DNA of 64,000 nucleotides from the NCBI RefSeq assembly GCF_000420325.1, contig NZ_ATUS01000001.1, positions 248,001 through 312,000 on the forward strand. Direction: 5' to 3'. A model generated the notes under the pieces. The model was given only the letters and a program-made list of their open reading frames with translations, searched no databases and had not been told where the DNA came from. This DNA comes from Spongiibacter tropicus DSM 19543 (GTDB lineage Bacteria; Pseudomonadota; Gammaproteobacteria; Pseudomonadales; Spongiibacteraceae). Made by a program: the position numbers and the translations under genes. Numbering within the stretch: the first letter of the stretch is position 1; each line of letters starts with the position of its first letter. This document shows, one piece after another, positions 17,678 to 28,911 of the stretch.

Positions 17678-17684
17678 GAGACGA

Positions 17685-19361
17685 TTACAGGCGATTCGGC
17701 AAGATCCGATCGACGATATAGGCCGCATCACAGCCAAGCGGAAGACAGCCGTATACGCTATGCGGGCGCTTGAGACGCGAGGCAATAAACGCCTCCGCCA
17801 CGTTTTCATCGCCATGCAGCAGTAATAGAGCAGACTGAAAGCACAGCGCCATTTGCTCCACCAAATGCCGGGCACGGTACTCGGCGTGACTCAAATCGCT
17901 GAGCTCCTGCTTCAGTGCAGCAATATGCTGGTCCAGCACCGCGGAACGTCCCTCCGCCAGGGCCAGTTCGGCAAACCAGCGGTCACAGACTTCCGGCGAT
18001 TTGGCAAAGGCACGCAGCACATCCAGGGCCTGGATATTCCCTGAGCCCTCCCAGATCGCATTGATCGGTGCTTCACGGTACAGCCGCGGCATAATGCAGT
18101 TCTCGATCACGCCGTTACCCCCCAGACATTCCATCGCCTCATAGGCGTGATTCGGGGTGCGCTTGCAAATCCAGAACTTCCCTACCGCACTGCCCAATCG
18201 GAGCAGCAGTTTTTCCTCTGGCGTATCGGCGTCCAGCGCCGCCGCCATGCGCATGGTCATCGCCAGCGAACCTTCGACTTCCAACTGAAGATCGGCGAGC
18301 ACATTCTGCATCAGCGGCTGGTCAATCAGCCGCTTGCCGAAGGCTTTGCGGAGGCTGGCATGATGCGCGGCCTGCGCCACAGCCTGCCGCTGACCTCCAG
18401 TTGAGCCAACCATACAGTCAAAGCGCGTCAGTGCGACCATTTCTATAATGGCTGGTACGCCGCGCCCCTCTTCACCCACCATCCAACCCTGAGCACCGCG
18501 CATCTCGACTTCCGACGAGGCGTTGGACACATTGCCCATCTTGTTCTTCAGACGCTGTACAAAAAGGCTGTTCTTCTCACCATCCGGACGCCAACGCGGC
18601 ACCAGAAAGCAGCTCAATCCACCTTCCGATTGCGCCAGCATCAGAAACGCATCGCACATTGGCGCAGACATAAACCACTTGTGGCCGGTCAGCTCATAGA
18701 GTTCGCCCGGTCCCCGATCGCCAATGGCTTTGGCTATCGAAGTGTTGGCACGCACATCACTGCCGCCCTGTTTCTCGGTCATTCCCATGCCAATGGTAAC
18801 GGCCTGTTTTTCGAAGTACGGCTTGTTTGCCGGCTCATAACTCCGATTCAATACTTTCGGCAACCACTCCTCAGCCACCGACGGTGTCAGCTTCAAGGTC
18901 GGCACTGCCGCAAAGGTCATGGTCAGCGGACAACCGTGCCCTGCCTCCACCTGACTTTGCATATAACTGTAAGCCGCGCGCTGCACGTGGGCGTTGGCGG
19001 TTGAACCGTCCCAAGGCATTGCGTGAATCCCCTGAGAAAGCGCCATATCCATCAACTGGTGATAGGCGGGGTGAAAACGGACCTGATCGACCCGATGCCC
19101 AAAACGGTCGTGACTGTCGAACTGGGGTTTGAATTCATTGGCGTCAAAGCCCCAGCCAATTACTTCAGCACTGCCGCAGCGCTGGCCATACGCCGACAGA
19201 CCAAGACGGTCAGCCGCTGGCGCATAACTGCTTAGCCACTCGCGAAGCGCCCGATCCTCTTCAAACAGATTGGTGTTCTCCAGGGCGTCAGACTGATTGA
19301 AGACCTCGTGCGTATGGCTGCCTGACTCAGCTGCCTGTGCGATATCTTTCTGCGTTTTCAT
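17685..19361 (-). CDS. AidB-family acyl-CoA dehydrogenase
   Basis: 558 residues, longer than ordinary acyl-CoA dehydrogenases (about 380) and like AidB (541). Shared features are EVFNQSDALENTNLFEEDRA at the N-terminus, VRFHPAYHQLMDMAL, GMGMTEKQGGSDVRANT (FAD site), GHKWFMSAPMCDAFLMLAQ, LGGNGVIENCIMPRLYRE and AIWEGSGNIQALDVLRAF. The C-terminal domain, which in AidB binds DNA, is shorter and weakly basic here. The catalytic acid is probably the Glu of the IWEGSGN motif. The true substrate is unknown; in Escherichia coli AidB is part of the adaptive response to alkylation. It overlaps the TetR gene by 4 bases, so they form an operon. Confidence 0.88.
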   Translation of the reverse strand: MKTQKDIAQAAESGSHTHEVFNQSDALENTNLFEEDRALREWLSSYAPAADRLGLSAYGQRCGSAEVIGWGFDANEFKPQFDSHDRFGHRVDQVRFHPAYHQLMDMALSQGIHAMPWDGSTANAHVQRAAYSYMQSQVEAGHGCPLTMTFAAVPTLKLTPSVAEEWLPKVLNRSYEPANKPYFEKQAVTIGMGMTEKQGGSDVRANTSIAKAIGDRGPGELYELTGHKWFMSAPMCDAFLMLAQSEGGLSCFLVPRWRPDGEKNSLFVQRLKNKMGNVSNASSEVEMRGAQGWMVGEEGRGVPAIIEMVALTRFDCMVGSTGGQRQAVAQAAHHASLRKAFGKRLIDQPLMQNVLADLQLEVEGSLAMTMRMAAALDADTPEEKLLLRLGSAVGKFWICKRTPNHAYEAMECLGGNGVIENCIMPRLYREAPINAIWEGSGNIQALDVLRAFAKSPEVCDRWFAELALAEGRSAVLDQHIAALKQELSDLSHAEYRARHLVEQMALCFQSALLLLHGDENVAEAFIASRLKRPHSVYGCLPLGCDAAYIVDRILPNRL

Positions 19362-19969
19362 ACCCTGTCCTCTTCATTAATCCCTACCGCCCGCAAACAC
19401 AGGTGGCACAGTTCTTCTATGGTAGCGACGTTGTATTCGGTCTCGACCAGTGGTCCCAGCAGACTCTCAGCCAACGCCCCGACCAACGCAGCGGCCGTCA
19501 GTGACGCGCGCTGTGAAACGAACTCCCCGCTGTCGATACCTTGCTGAATGACCGCTTCAAACAAGCCGGTGTATTCCCGCCGAAAGTGCAGACGCGCTTC
19601 ATCCACCGCCGGATCGACCGGCTCAGCGATCAGTGCCCAGGCAAACTGTGGCGCCCGAAAAGCGCGCTCAGAAAACACCGTCACACCACTGCGCAAGCGT
19701 TGAGCCTGGCTACCGCTTCCAGACAAGGCGGTTTTGACCGCGCCAACCTCCCGGCGCGTGGCATGGCTAAACACCTCTGTCGCGAGCTGATCCTTGTTCT
19801 TAAAGTAGCGATAAACCGAGCCGACGCTAACTCCGGCATCGCGGGCCAGCGCCTGAATGGTCAGCGCACGAAAACCGCCTTCGCGCACCAACGACTCGGC
19901 GCTCTGCAACAACCGCTCCCGTAACTCCGCCTTGCGCTGACTGACCTGCGCCGTTTCCCGATACGCCAT
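19358..19969 (-). CDS. TetR/AcrR family transcriptional regulator
   Basis: 203 residues from MAYRETAQVSQRKAELRERL, with a GGAG ribosome-binding site 6 bases upstream. The N-terminal helix-turn-helix domain is clear: ALTIQALARDAGVSVGSVYRYF-type residues at about 38-60, then KNKDQLATEVF. The C-terminal ligand domain has no recognised subfamily. The start of the acyl-CoA dehydrogenase gene overlaps its stop (ATGA), so it heads that operon and probably autoregulates it. A partly palindromic TGAA-N6-TTCA element lies 21-34 bases upstream of the start and is a candidate operator. Confidence 0.88.
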   Translation of the reverse strand: MAYRETAQVSQRKAELRERLLQSAESLVREGGFRALTIQALARDAGVSVGSVYRYFKNKDQLATEVFSHATRREVGAVKTALSGSGSQAQRLRSGVTVFSERAFRAPQFAWALIAEPVDPAVDEARLHFRREYTGLFEAVIQQGIDSGEFVSQRASLTAAALVGALAESLLGPLVETEYNVATIEELCHLCLRAVGINEEDRV

Positions 19970-20040
19970 TTCGTCTCCACACAAAGAAGTGAATCATAGT
20001 TCATTTTATTGTTTATGCCCAGCCACCTTTCTGCTGGCAT

Positions 20041-20068
20041 AAAAAAAGGCGACCCTGAGGTCGCCTTT
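20041..20068 (-). terminator. Intrinsic terminator of the sdh-suc transcript
   Basis: Inverted repeat AAAGGCGACC / GGTCGCCTTT with a four-base loop, 18 bases after the sucD stop, and seven T residues on the minus strand. It is the best terminator for the sucABlpdCD transcript and separates it from the TetR/AidB operon. Confidence 0.9.
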
Positions 20069-20086
20069 CTTCAAGAAGCGTCTGCC

Positions 20087-20959
20087 TTACCAGCCAGTCA
20101 CTTCTTTCAGCGCATCACCGATCTGCGCCAGCGAGCGAACGGTTTTTACGCCCGCATCTTCCAGAGCAGCAAACTTCTCGTCGGCAGTACCTTTACCACC
20201 AGAGATGATGGCGCCAGCGTGGCCCATACGCTTGCCCGGAGGTGCAGTTACACCGGCAATGTAGGAAACCACAGGCTTGGTCACATTAGCCTTGATGTAA
20301 GCCGCCGCTTCTTCTTCAGCAGAACCACCGATCTCACCGATCATAACGATCGCTTCAGTCGCGGGATCTTTCTCGAACATTTCCAGAATGTCGATGAAGT
20401 TAGAACCGGGAATCGGGTCACCACCGATACCAACACAGGTAGACTGGCCGAAGCCGTAGTCAGTGGTCTGCTTAACCGCTTCGTAAGTCAGGGTACCGGA
20501 ACGAGAAACGATACCCACTTTACCGGGCAGGTGAATGTGACCGGGCATGATGCCGATTTTGCACTCACCCGGAGTGATAACACCCGGACAGTTGGGACCG
20601 ATCAGGCGCACGCCCAGCTCGTCACACTTCACTTTACATTCGAGCATATCCATAACGGGGATGTGCTCAGTGATGCAGACGATCAGCTTGATGCCGCTGT
20701 TGGCCGCTTCCAGGATAGAGTCCTTACAGAACGGCGCGGGCACGTAGATCACAGACGCTTCTGCGCCAGTAGTTTCTACCGCTTCTTTAACGGTGTTGAA
20801 CACGGGCAGGCCCAGGTGCTCAGTGCCGCCCTTACCAGGGGTCACACCACCCACCATTTTCGTACCGTAGGCAATCGCTTGCTCAGAGTGGAAGGTACCC
20901 TGACCACCGGTGAAACCCTGGCAGATAACCTTGGTGTCTTTATTGATCAGAATAGCCAT
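20087..20959 (-). CDS. sucD: Succinate-CoA ligase subunit alpha
   Basis: 290 residues. SucD carries the CoA-binding site and the phosphohistidine of succinyl-CoA synthetase. Signatures are [21 protein letters not shown] near residue 15, [38 protein letters not shown] around residue 120 and the active histidine in [19 protein letters not shown] near residue 246. Its start overlaps the sucC stop by one base (TAATG). It is the last gene of the TCA operon, with an intrinsic terminator 18 bases beyond the stop. Confidence 0.98.
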   Translation of the reverse strand: MAILINKDTKVICQGFTGGQGTFHSEQAIAYGTKMVGGVTPGKGGTEHLGLPVFNTVKEAVETTGAEASVIYVPAPFCKDSILEAANSGIKLIVCITEHIPVMDMLECKVKCDELGVRLIGPNCPGVITPGECKIGIMPGHIHLPGKVGIVSRSGTLTYEAVKQTTDYGFGQSTCVGIGGDPIPGSNFIDILEMFEKDPATEAIVMIGEIGGSAEEEAAAYIKANVTKPVVSYIAGVTAPPGKRMGHAGAIISGGKGTADEKFAALEDAGVKTVRSLAQIGDALKEVTGW

Positions 20960-22125
20960 TATTTACCCTCCGCTGCTTTGACAGCCTGCTGAGCCGCGTC
21001 GGTCAGGCTGGTTGCCGCGATAATGTCCAGACCGGATTCAGACAACAGCTTGGAACCCAGATCGGCATTGTTACCCTCAAGACGCACAACTACCGGCACG
21101 CTCACACCCACTTCTTTCACTGCACCGATGATGCCTTCGGCAATCAGGTCGCAGCGAACGATACCGCCGAAGATGTTAACCAGCACGGCTTTCACGTTGC
21201 TGTCTTCGAGGATGATTTTGAAGGCTTCGGTCACGCGCTCTTTGGTTGCACCACCACCTACGTCGAGGAAGTTAGCGGGGAAGCCACCGTGCAGAGAGAC
21301 GATGTCCATGGTACCCATGGCCAGGCCTGCACCGTTTACCATGCAACCGATGTTACCGGTCAGAGCCACGTAGTTCAGATCCCACTCGGCCGCGCGTGCT
21401 TCACGCTCGTCTTCCTGTGAGGGATCGTGCATGGCCTGCAGGTCTTTGTGGCGGTAAATCGCGTTACCGTCGATAACCACTTTGGCGTCCAGGCAGTGCA
21501 GGTTGCCGTCAGTGGTGATAACCAGCGGGTTGATTTCCAGCAGAGCCAGGTCTTTTTCCTGGAACATTTTTGCCAGACCCAGGAAGATGTTAACGAACTG
21601 CTTAACCTGAGTCGGGTTCAAACCCAGTTGGAAAGCCAGTTCACGGCCCTGATAAGGCTGTGCGCCAGTCAGCGGATCGATAGTCGCTTTGAGAATCTTC
21701 TCCGGAGTCTCTTCGGCCACTTTTTCGATTTCCACACCACCTTCGGTCGATGCCATGAAAACAATGCGACGGCTGCCACGGTCAACAACGGCGCCCAGGT
21801 AGAGTTCCTGGTCGATGTCGGTGCAAGATTCAACCAGAATCTTGGCAACCGGCTGGCCATTTTCGTCAGTTTGGTAGGTCACCAGGTTTTTGCCCAGCCA
21901 CTGTTCGGCGAAGGCTTTGACTTCTTCTGTGCTGCTGACCAGTTTTACACCACCGGCTTTACCACGGCCACCGGCGTGAACTTGGGCTTTTACAACCCAT
22001 TTGTCGCCGCCGATTTTTTCAGCCGCTGCTGCGGCCTCTTCCGGGGTATCACAGGCATAGCCTTTAGACACAGGCAGCCCGTATTCAGCAAACAGCTGTT
22101 TGCCTTGGTACTCGTGAAGGTTCAT
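20959..22125 (-). CDS. sucC: ADP-forming succinate-CoA ligase subunit beta
   Basis: 388 residues, the standard length. The N-terminus [19 protein letters not shown] and the ATP-grasp segment [20 protein letters not shown] are typical. The nucleotide-binding acidic residues lie in [21 protein letters not shown], and the C-terminal domain contains [19 protein letters not shown]. It pairs with SucD to convert succinyl-CoA to succinate with ATP formation. A 138-base gap with three inverted repeats separates it from lpd, and it overlaps sucD. Confidence 0.98.
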   Translation of the reverse strand: MNLHEYQGKQLFAEYGLPVSKGYACDTPEEAAAAAEKIGGDKWVVKAQVHAGGRGKAGGVKLVSSTEEVKAFAEQWLGKNLVTYQTDENGQPVAKILVESCTDIDQELYLGAVVDRGSRRIVFMASTEGGVEIEKVAEETPEKILKATIDPLTGAQPYQGRELAFQLGLNPTQVKQFVNIFLGLAKMFQEKDLALLEINPLVITTDGNLHCLDAKVVIDGNAIYRHKDLQAMHDPSQEDEREARAAEWDLNYVALTGNIGCMVNGAGLAMGTMDIVSLHGGFPANFLDVGGGATKERVTEAFKIILEDSNVKAVLVNIFGGIVRCDLIAEGIIGAVKEVGVSVPVVVRLEGNNADLGSKLLSESGLDIIAATSLTDAAQQAVKAAEGK

Positions 22126-22159
22126 GTTGGAATTACCATCTCGGTCTGTGGAAGTGTTA

Positions 22160-22262
22160 AGCGGGCAATACGCTGTCAGTGAATGGCCCGCTCCCTCTGC
22201 ACATTGCGGAGAACCGCAAAATTCGGGTCCGTATTTTCCCGAATTTCACGGAGTACCGCAAA
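22160..22262 (-). repeat. Cluster of three inverted repeats and a near-identical 14-mer pair between lpd and sucC
   Basis: Three stem-loops occur in a row: AGCGGGC / GCCCGCT at 22160-22192, TTGCGG / CCGCAA around an AGAA tetraloop at 22204-22219, and AAATTCGGG / CCCGAATTT at 22219-22246. The 14-base sequence CGGAGAACCGCAAA (22207-22220) recurs at 22249-22262 with one mismatch. None has a T-run, so they look like RNA processing or stabilising elements and not terminators. Their function is inference. Confidence 0.6.
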
Positions 22263-22263
22263 T

Positions 22264-23766
<1,503 letters not shown>

Positions 23767-23774
23767 AGCCCTGC

Positions 23775-24974
23775 TTAGACTTCCAGCAGAATACGCGCGG
23801 GATCTTCGAGGAGGTCCTTGATAGTCACCAGGAACTGAACGGCATCTTTGCCATCGATCAGGCGGTGATCGTAAGACAGTGCCAGGTACATCATAGGCAG
23901 GATTTCCACCTGACCATTGACGGCCATCGGACGCTCCTGAATTTTGTGCATACCCAGAATTGCGGTCTGCGGCGGATTGAGGATCGGCGTTGACAGCAGC
24001 GAGCCGAACACCCCACCGTTAGTGATGGTGAAGGTACCACCGGTCATTTCATCGATACCCAGCTTACCGTCGCGAGCGCGCAGACCAAAGTCACGCACCT
24101 TGTCTTCCACCTTCGCCAGGCTCATTTCGTCAGCATCGCGAAGCACCGGCACGACCAGACCTTTTTCCGTTGACACCGCGACGCCGACATCTTGATAGCC
24201 GTGATAAACCACGTCATCACCATCGATAGAGGCATTGACTGCAGGGAAGCGTTTCAGCGCTTCGCAGGCCGCTTTGACGAAGAAGCCCATGAAGCCGAGA
24301 CGGGTACCATTGTGGCTCTTTTCAAACAGGTCCTTGTATTGCTTGCGCAGCTCCATGACCGGTTTCATGTTGACTTCGTTGAAGGTAGTCAACATCGCCG
24401 TAGTCTGGCTGGCTTCCAGCAGACGCTCGGCGATACGCTTGCGCAGGCGGGTCATCGGCACGCGCTTTTCAACACGCTCACCAGCGGGCACATCAACGGC
24501 TGCCGGGGCCGGAGCGGCCGCAGCAGGCTTCGCCGCTGGCGCCTGATAATTCATCACATCTTCTTTAGTGATCAGACCGCCTTTGCCAGTGCCGGTCACT
24601 GCACTGGCATCGAGGCCTTTTTCCTGCAGCGCCTTACGCGCCGCCGGGCTGATCTTCAGATCATCGTTGCTGGCCTCTGCCGCCTTTGGCTCTTCGGCAG
24701 CGGCGGGAGCTGCGGGGGCCGCCGCCTCGCCAGCGGCACCTTCCTCAAACAGCGCGACGACTTCGTCACTCAGAACGGTGTCGCCTTCCTGCTTGATAAT
24801 TTCTCGCAGCACGCCGTCAGCGGGCGCTACCACTTCCAGAACGACCTTATCCGTTTCGATATCAACCAGCGGCTCATCACGGCTGACCGATTCACCAACC
24901 TGCTTGTGCCAGGTAGCGATGGAGCCATCGGCTACGGATTCAGGAAACGTCGGCGCTTTGATTTCAGTACTCAT
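23775..24974 (-). CDS. sucB: Dihydrolipoyllysine-residue succinyltransferase (E2)
   Basis: 399 residues from [14 protein letters not shown]. The lipoyl domain (about 1-80) holds the modified lysine in [14 protein letters not shown]. An Ala/Pro/Glu-rich linker precedes a peripheral subunit-binding domain ([28 protein letters not shown] split over residues 110-145). A second linker is followed by the catalytic acyltransferase domain. Its active motif [17 protein letters not shown] is near residue 370. It transfers the succinyl group to CoA in the 2-oxoglutarate dehydrogenase complex. It follows sucA by 71 bases. Confidence 0.97.
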   Translation of the reverse strand: MSTEIKAPTFPESVADGSIATWHKQVGESVSRDEPLVDIETDKVVLEVVAPADGVLREIIKQEGDTVLSDEVVALFEEGAAGEAAAPAAPAAAEEPKAAEASNDDLKISPAARKALQEKGLDASAVTGTGKGGLITKEDVMNYQAPAAKPAAAAPAPAAVDVPAGERVEKRVPMTRLRKRIAERLLEASQTTAMLTTFNEVNMKPVMELRKQYKDLFEKSHNGTRLGFMGFFVKAACEALKRFPAVNASIDGDDVVYHGYQDVGVAVSTEKGLVVPVLRDADEMSLAKVEDKVRDFGLRARDGKLGIDEMTGGTFTITNGGVFGSLLSTPILNPPQTAILGMHKIQERPMAVNGQVEILPMMYLALSYDHRLIDGKDAVQFLVTIKDLLEDPARILLEV

Positions 24975-25045
24975 CTCTTTCATCCTGTCTTTGTCTATCG
25001 CAACACGCGTCTACAGCGGCGTTGTCAGTTGTCTGCGGTTCAGGC

Positions 25046-27880
25046 TTAGAGCTTCAGAGCCTGGCTGATAAATTTCTCTTGCTGCTCAAGGTGCAGGGCC
25101 ATGTATCCGGCCGCTGGCGATGCCGACGGTTCGCGACCGACGTAACCCAGCAACAGATTTTTCTCTGGCTTGAAGCTGCGAATAACACGAGCCATACGAT
25201 GGCGACTGTTATACCAGGCCCCCTGGTTGCGCGGCTCTTCCTGACACCAAACCACTTTCTTCAGGTTCGGATACTGGGCAATAACTTCGCGCAGATCATC
25301 GTAGGGGAACGGGTACAACTGCTCCAAACGCACAATAGCAATCGAGTCTTTACCGTGTTCGCGGCGCGCGGCACGGAGGTCGTAGTACACCTTGCCACTG
25401 CACAGGATCATGCGCGTTACTTTAGACTTATCGATATCGTCCGTTTCATTGATCACATTCTGGAACTGGCCATCCGTCAGCTCTTCCAGCGTCGATACCG
25501 CCTCTTTATGACGCAGCAGGCTCTTCGGCGACATCACCACCAGCGGACGACGCAGCGGACGAACCACCTGTCGACGCAACATGTGATAGACCTGTGCCGG
25601 CGTCGAGGGTACACATACTTGGATATTGTGCTCTGCACACAGTTGCAGGAAGCGTTCCAGGCGCGCCGAGGAATGCTCCGGCCCCTGCCCTTCATAGCCG
25701 TGAGGCAACAGCATGGTCAGGCCACAAAGACGTCCCCACTTTAACTCACCACTGCTGATGAACTGGTCTACTACGACCTGCGCACCATTGGCGAAGTCAC
25801 CGAACTGTGCCTCCCAGATCACCAGCGCATTGGGCTTGGTGGTTGCGTAACCGTACTCAAACGCCAGTACAGCTTCCTCTGACAGCAGCGAGTCGTAGAT
25901 ATCAAAGTTCGGCTGACCGTCTTCGACATGCTGCAAGGGAATGTAGCGACTGGCGTCTGTTTGATTGTGCAGCACCGCGTGGCGGTGAGAGAACGTACCG
26001 CGACCCACGTCCTGCCCAGTCAAACGAACCGGATAGCCGGATTTCAGCAAGGTGCCGTAAGCCAGGGTCTCGGCAAAGCCCCAATTGATCGGGGTCGCAC
26101 CCACAGCCATCTTGCGGCGATCTTCATAAATCTTGGACACCTGGCGCTGAACACTGAAACCTTCTGGAATCGCGTTCACTGCTTCCGAAACTTCCTTCAG
26201 AAGTTTGGCATCAATACGCGTGTCACCGGGTACGTCCCAGGCATGGCCGAGGTACGGCGTCCAGTCGACAAACAGCTCTTTGTTGGGCTCTTTGACCAGA
26301 CTTTTCGCGACGTGCTGACCATCGTCCAATGCCTGGCGATAATCATCCGCCATTTTGTCTGCAATGGCCTTATCGATAACCCCTTCGTCCAGCAGCTTGT
26401 TGACGTACAGTTCACGAGTGCTTTTCTGCTTGCCAATCTGCTTGTACATCAGCGGCTGGGTACCGGACGGCTCATCAGCCTCGTTGTGTCCACGGCGGCG
26501 ATAGCAGATCAGATCGATCACGACATCTTTGCGGAATTCCTGGCGGAAATCAGCGGCCAGTTGCGACACGAAGAGTACCGCTTCCGGGTCATCACCATTC
26601 ACATGGAAAATCGGCGCCTGCACCATTTTGGCAACGTCAGTACAGTATTCCGTAGAGCGCGCATCTTCCTGCAGGCTAGTGGTGAAACCCACCTGGTTAT
26701 TGATGACTACGTGAATGGTACCGCCGGTTTTGTAGGCGCGGGTCTGAGACATCTGGAACGTCTCCATCACCACACCCTGCCCAGCAAAGGCCGCGTCGCC
26801 GTGCAATACAATCGGCACGACCTGATCACCAGCCGGGTCGCTACGGCGATCCTGACGGGCCCGCACAGAGCCTTCAACCACCGGAGAAACAATTTCAAGG
26901 TGAGAGGGGTTGAATGCCAGTGCCAAGTGAACTTCACCACCCGGCGTCATCACATTCGACGAGAAGCCCTGATGGTACTTCACATCGGCAGACCCTTCGT
27001 ACTGCACCTTGCCTTCGAACTCATCAAACAGTTCGGCAGGATTTTTACCCAGCGTATTGACCAGAACGTTGAGACGACCGCGGTGCGCCATACCGATCAC
27101 GATTTCCTTCGCACCGTATTCACCGCTGCGCTGGATCATCGCATCCATCATCGGGATCAGACTTTCACCGCCTTCAAGGCCGAAACGTTTGGTACCGGGG
27201 TACTTGGAGCCCAGCGACTTTTCCAAGCCTTCAGCCGCTGTCAAACGCTCAAGCAAATGTTTGCGCGCTTCAGAACCGTACTGCGGCTTTGAACGTACAC
27301 TCTCCATACGCTGTTGAATCCATGCGCGCTCGCGGGTATCGACGATGTGCATGAATTCGGCGCCAACGGAGCGGCAGTAGGTCTGACGCAGCGAGTCGTA
27401 AATCTCTCGCAAGGTCGCCTGATCTTTGCCGATGTACAGGCTGCCAGTCTGGAATACCGTGTCAAAATCGGCTTCGCTGAGCTGATGGTATTGCAGCTCC
27501 AGATCAGGCACTCCGTGGCGCTGCCAGAGGTTCAGCGGATCGAGCTGAGCCTCCTGATGACCGCGCTGGCGATAGGCACTGACCAACTGAATAACGCGAA
27601 CCTGCTTGCGCTCGTGGTCACTGACTTCGCTGCTGGCAGACTCGGCGGCACGTACCGGCTGTTTGGCCAGATGGGCAAAGTGGTCACGAATTGGAGAGTG
27701 GGGAATATCGCGAATAGAGGCTTCGCTGACACGGGGGAGTTGTTGAAAATAATTTCGCCATTCTTCGGGAACGGCATTGGGATCAGTGAGATAGGTTTCA
27801 TACAGGTCTTCAACGTAACCCGCATTGCCACCCGATATATGGGAGCTCTTCCAAAGAAGCTCCATTGACGCTTTCTGCAT
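25046..27880 (-). CDS. sucA: 2-oxoglutarate dehydrogenase E1 component
   Basis: 944 residues from MQKASMELLWKSSHISGGNA, which aligns with the start of other SucA proteins; GGTGG lies about 6 bases upstream. A thiamine-diphosphate decarboxylase, it takes 2-oxoglutarate and loads the succinyl group onto SucB lipoyl. The N-terminal E2-binding region is LYETYLTDPNAVPEEWRNYF. IGMAHRGRLNVLVNTLGK, the TPP motif HGDAAFAGQGVVMETF and FNPSHLEIVSPVVEG are all present. The C-terminal transketolase-like domain contains GQDVGRGTFSHRHAVLHNQ. It lies 297 bases downstream of sdhB, long enough to hold its own promoter. Confidence 0.98.
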   Translation of the reverse strand: MQKASMELLWKSSHISGGNAGYVEDLYETYLTDPNAVPEEWRNYFQQLPRVSEASIRDIPHSPIRDHFAHLAKQPVRAAESASSEVSDHERKQVRVIQLVSAYRQRGHQEAQLDPLNLWQRHGVPDLELQYHQLSEADFDTVFQTGSLYIGKDQATLREIYDSLRQTYCRSVGAEFMHIVDTRERAWIQQRMESVRSKPQYGSEARKHLLERLTAAEGLEKSLGSKYPGTKRFGLEGGESLIPMMDAMIQRSGEYGAKEIVIGMAHRGRLNVLVNTLGKNPAELFDEFEGKVQYEGSADVKYHQGFSSNVMTPGGEVHLALAFNPSHLEIVSPVVEGSVRARQDRRSDPAGDQVVPIVLHGDAAFAGQGVVMETFQMSQTRAYKTGGTIHVVINNQVGFTTSLQEDARSTEYCTDVAKMVQAPIFHVNGDDPEAVLFVSQLAADFRQEFRKDVVIDLICYRRRGHNEADEPSGTQPLMYKQIGKQKSTRELYVNKLLDEGVIDKAIADKMADDYRQALDDGQHVAKSLVKEPNKELFVDWTPYLGHAWDVPGDTRIDAKLLKEVSEAVNAIPEGFSVQRQVSKIYEDRRKMAVGATPINWGFAETLAYGTLLKSGYPVRLTGQDVGRGTFSHRHAVLHNQTDASRYIPLQHVEDGQPNFDIYDSLLSEEAVLAFEYGYATTKPNALVIWEAQFGDFANGAQVVVDQFISSGELKWGRLCGLTMLLPHGYEGQGPEHSSARLERFLQLCAEHNIQVCVPSTPAQVYHMLRRQVVRPLRRPLVVMSPKSLLRHKEAVSTLEELTDGQFQNVINETDDIDKSKVTRMILCSGKVYYDLRAARREHGKDSIAIVRLEQLYPFPYDDLREVIAQYPNLKKVVWCQEEPRNQGAWYNSRHRMARVIRSFKPEKNLLLGYVGREPSASPAAGYMALHLEQQEKFISQALKL

Positions 27881-28177
27881 TCCTGTCCACCTAATCACAA
27901 GAGGAGTGATCGCCGGATGCTGCATCGTTCCCGATAAGGCGCTCTGCATGACAAACACCCACAGCGTTCAGTGTACGCTGCGAGGCCGGCATAAACCACA
28001 GCCCGGATGGGCCATTTCCCTCTCTATACGTTTTCTATCTCGCTAGTGCCGGTAAGCACCGAGTTGTACTTTGTTCCGGTGCCATGGGTAGACACCAAGG
28101 GACACAATACGCGCAGATGACAGCCCTATCTTCGCAGGGTCTGCTTGGGGCCTATTTTCATAGGCCCCTGGGCAGCA
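27881..28177. other. Non-coding gap between sucA and sdhB
   Basis: 297 bases without a credible gene. It holds the inverted repeat GGGGCCTA / TAGGCCCC (28147-28168), 10 bases after the sdhB stop and with no T-run on the minus strand. It also holds a weaker GCACCG / CGGTGC pair at 28056-28082. A separate sucA promoter may lie here, but I could not pick convincing -35 and -10 boxes. Confidence 0.5.
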
Positions 28178-28894
28178 TTAGCTTGCCCGGTTGAGCAACA
28201 TATTACGGATATGACCGATAGCTCGCGTCGGGTTCAATCCTTTCGGGCAAACGTTGACACAGTTCTGAATTCCATGGCAACGGAAAACACTGAAAGGATC
28301 ATCCAGCTCGCTCAGTCGCTGCTCAGTCGCTGTATCGCGGCTGTCGGCCAGGAATCGGTATGCCTGAAGCAGACCACTGGGGCCGATGAAGCGATCGGGG
28401 TTCCACCAGAAAGACGGGCAAGCGGTTGAGCAACATGCACAGAGAATACACTCGTACAGACCATCCAGCTTCTCACGCTCTTCAGGTGACTGAAGACGCT
28501 CAATAGCAGGAGCAGGCTCGTTGTTAATCAGATACGGCTTGATCTTCTCGTATTGCTTGTAAAACAAGCTCATGTCGATCACGAGATCGCGAATCACGGG
28601 CAGACCCGGCAGCGGGCGCAACACCAGCGTGCTGCCACCTTTGCCATTTTTCAGTGCTTCAGAAACAGGCGTGATACACGCCAATCCGTTTTTACCATTG
28701 ATGCTCATGCCATCAGAACCACATACACCTTCGCGGCAGCTGCGACGGAAGGTCAGTGACGGGTCCTGAGCTTTCAGCAGCTCCAGAACATCAAGCACCA
28801 TCAGGTCTTTACCACCGGTATCGATCTCGGTGTCCTGCATGTACGGTTCCTGATCAACTTCAGGATTGTAACGATAGAGACTGACTTTCAACAT
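28178..28894 (-). CDS. sdhB: Succinate dehydrogenase iron-sulfur subunit
   Basis: 238 residues. It carries the three iron-sulfur clusters that pass electrons from SdhA flavin to ubiquinone. The [2Fe-2S] ligands are in SCREGVCGSDGMSINGKNG around residues 55-75. The [4Fe-4S] ligands are in CILCACCSTACPSFWWNPD near 148, and the [3Fe-4S] set is in CHGIQNCVNVCPKGLNPTRA near 205. It lies 17 bases downstream of sdhA. It is a membrane-attached cytoplasmic subunit of complex II. Confidence 0.98.
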   Translation of the reverse strand: MLKVSLYRYNPEVDQEPYMQDTEIDTGGKDLMVLDVLELLKAQDPSLTFRRSCREGVCGSDGMSINGKNGLACITPVSEALKNGKGGSTLVLRPLPGLPVIRDLVIDMSLFYKQYEKIKPYLINNEPAPAIERLQSPEEREKLDGLYECILCACCSTACPSFWWNPDRFIGPSGLLQAYRFLADSRDTATEQRLSELDDPFSVFRCHGIQNCVNVCPKGLNPTRAIGHIRNMLLNRAS

Positions 28895-28911
28895 TTTCTC
28901 TTCTCCCCTGA

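Noticed and set aside
20009-20992. 327-codon plus-strand frame
   Set aside because: Antisense to sucD and spanning its terminator; no family similarity.
25928-27292. 454-codon plus-strand frame
   Set aside because: Antisense to sucA, which is certain by homology; its sequence is rich in His, Arg and Gln, as expected of a shadow frame.
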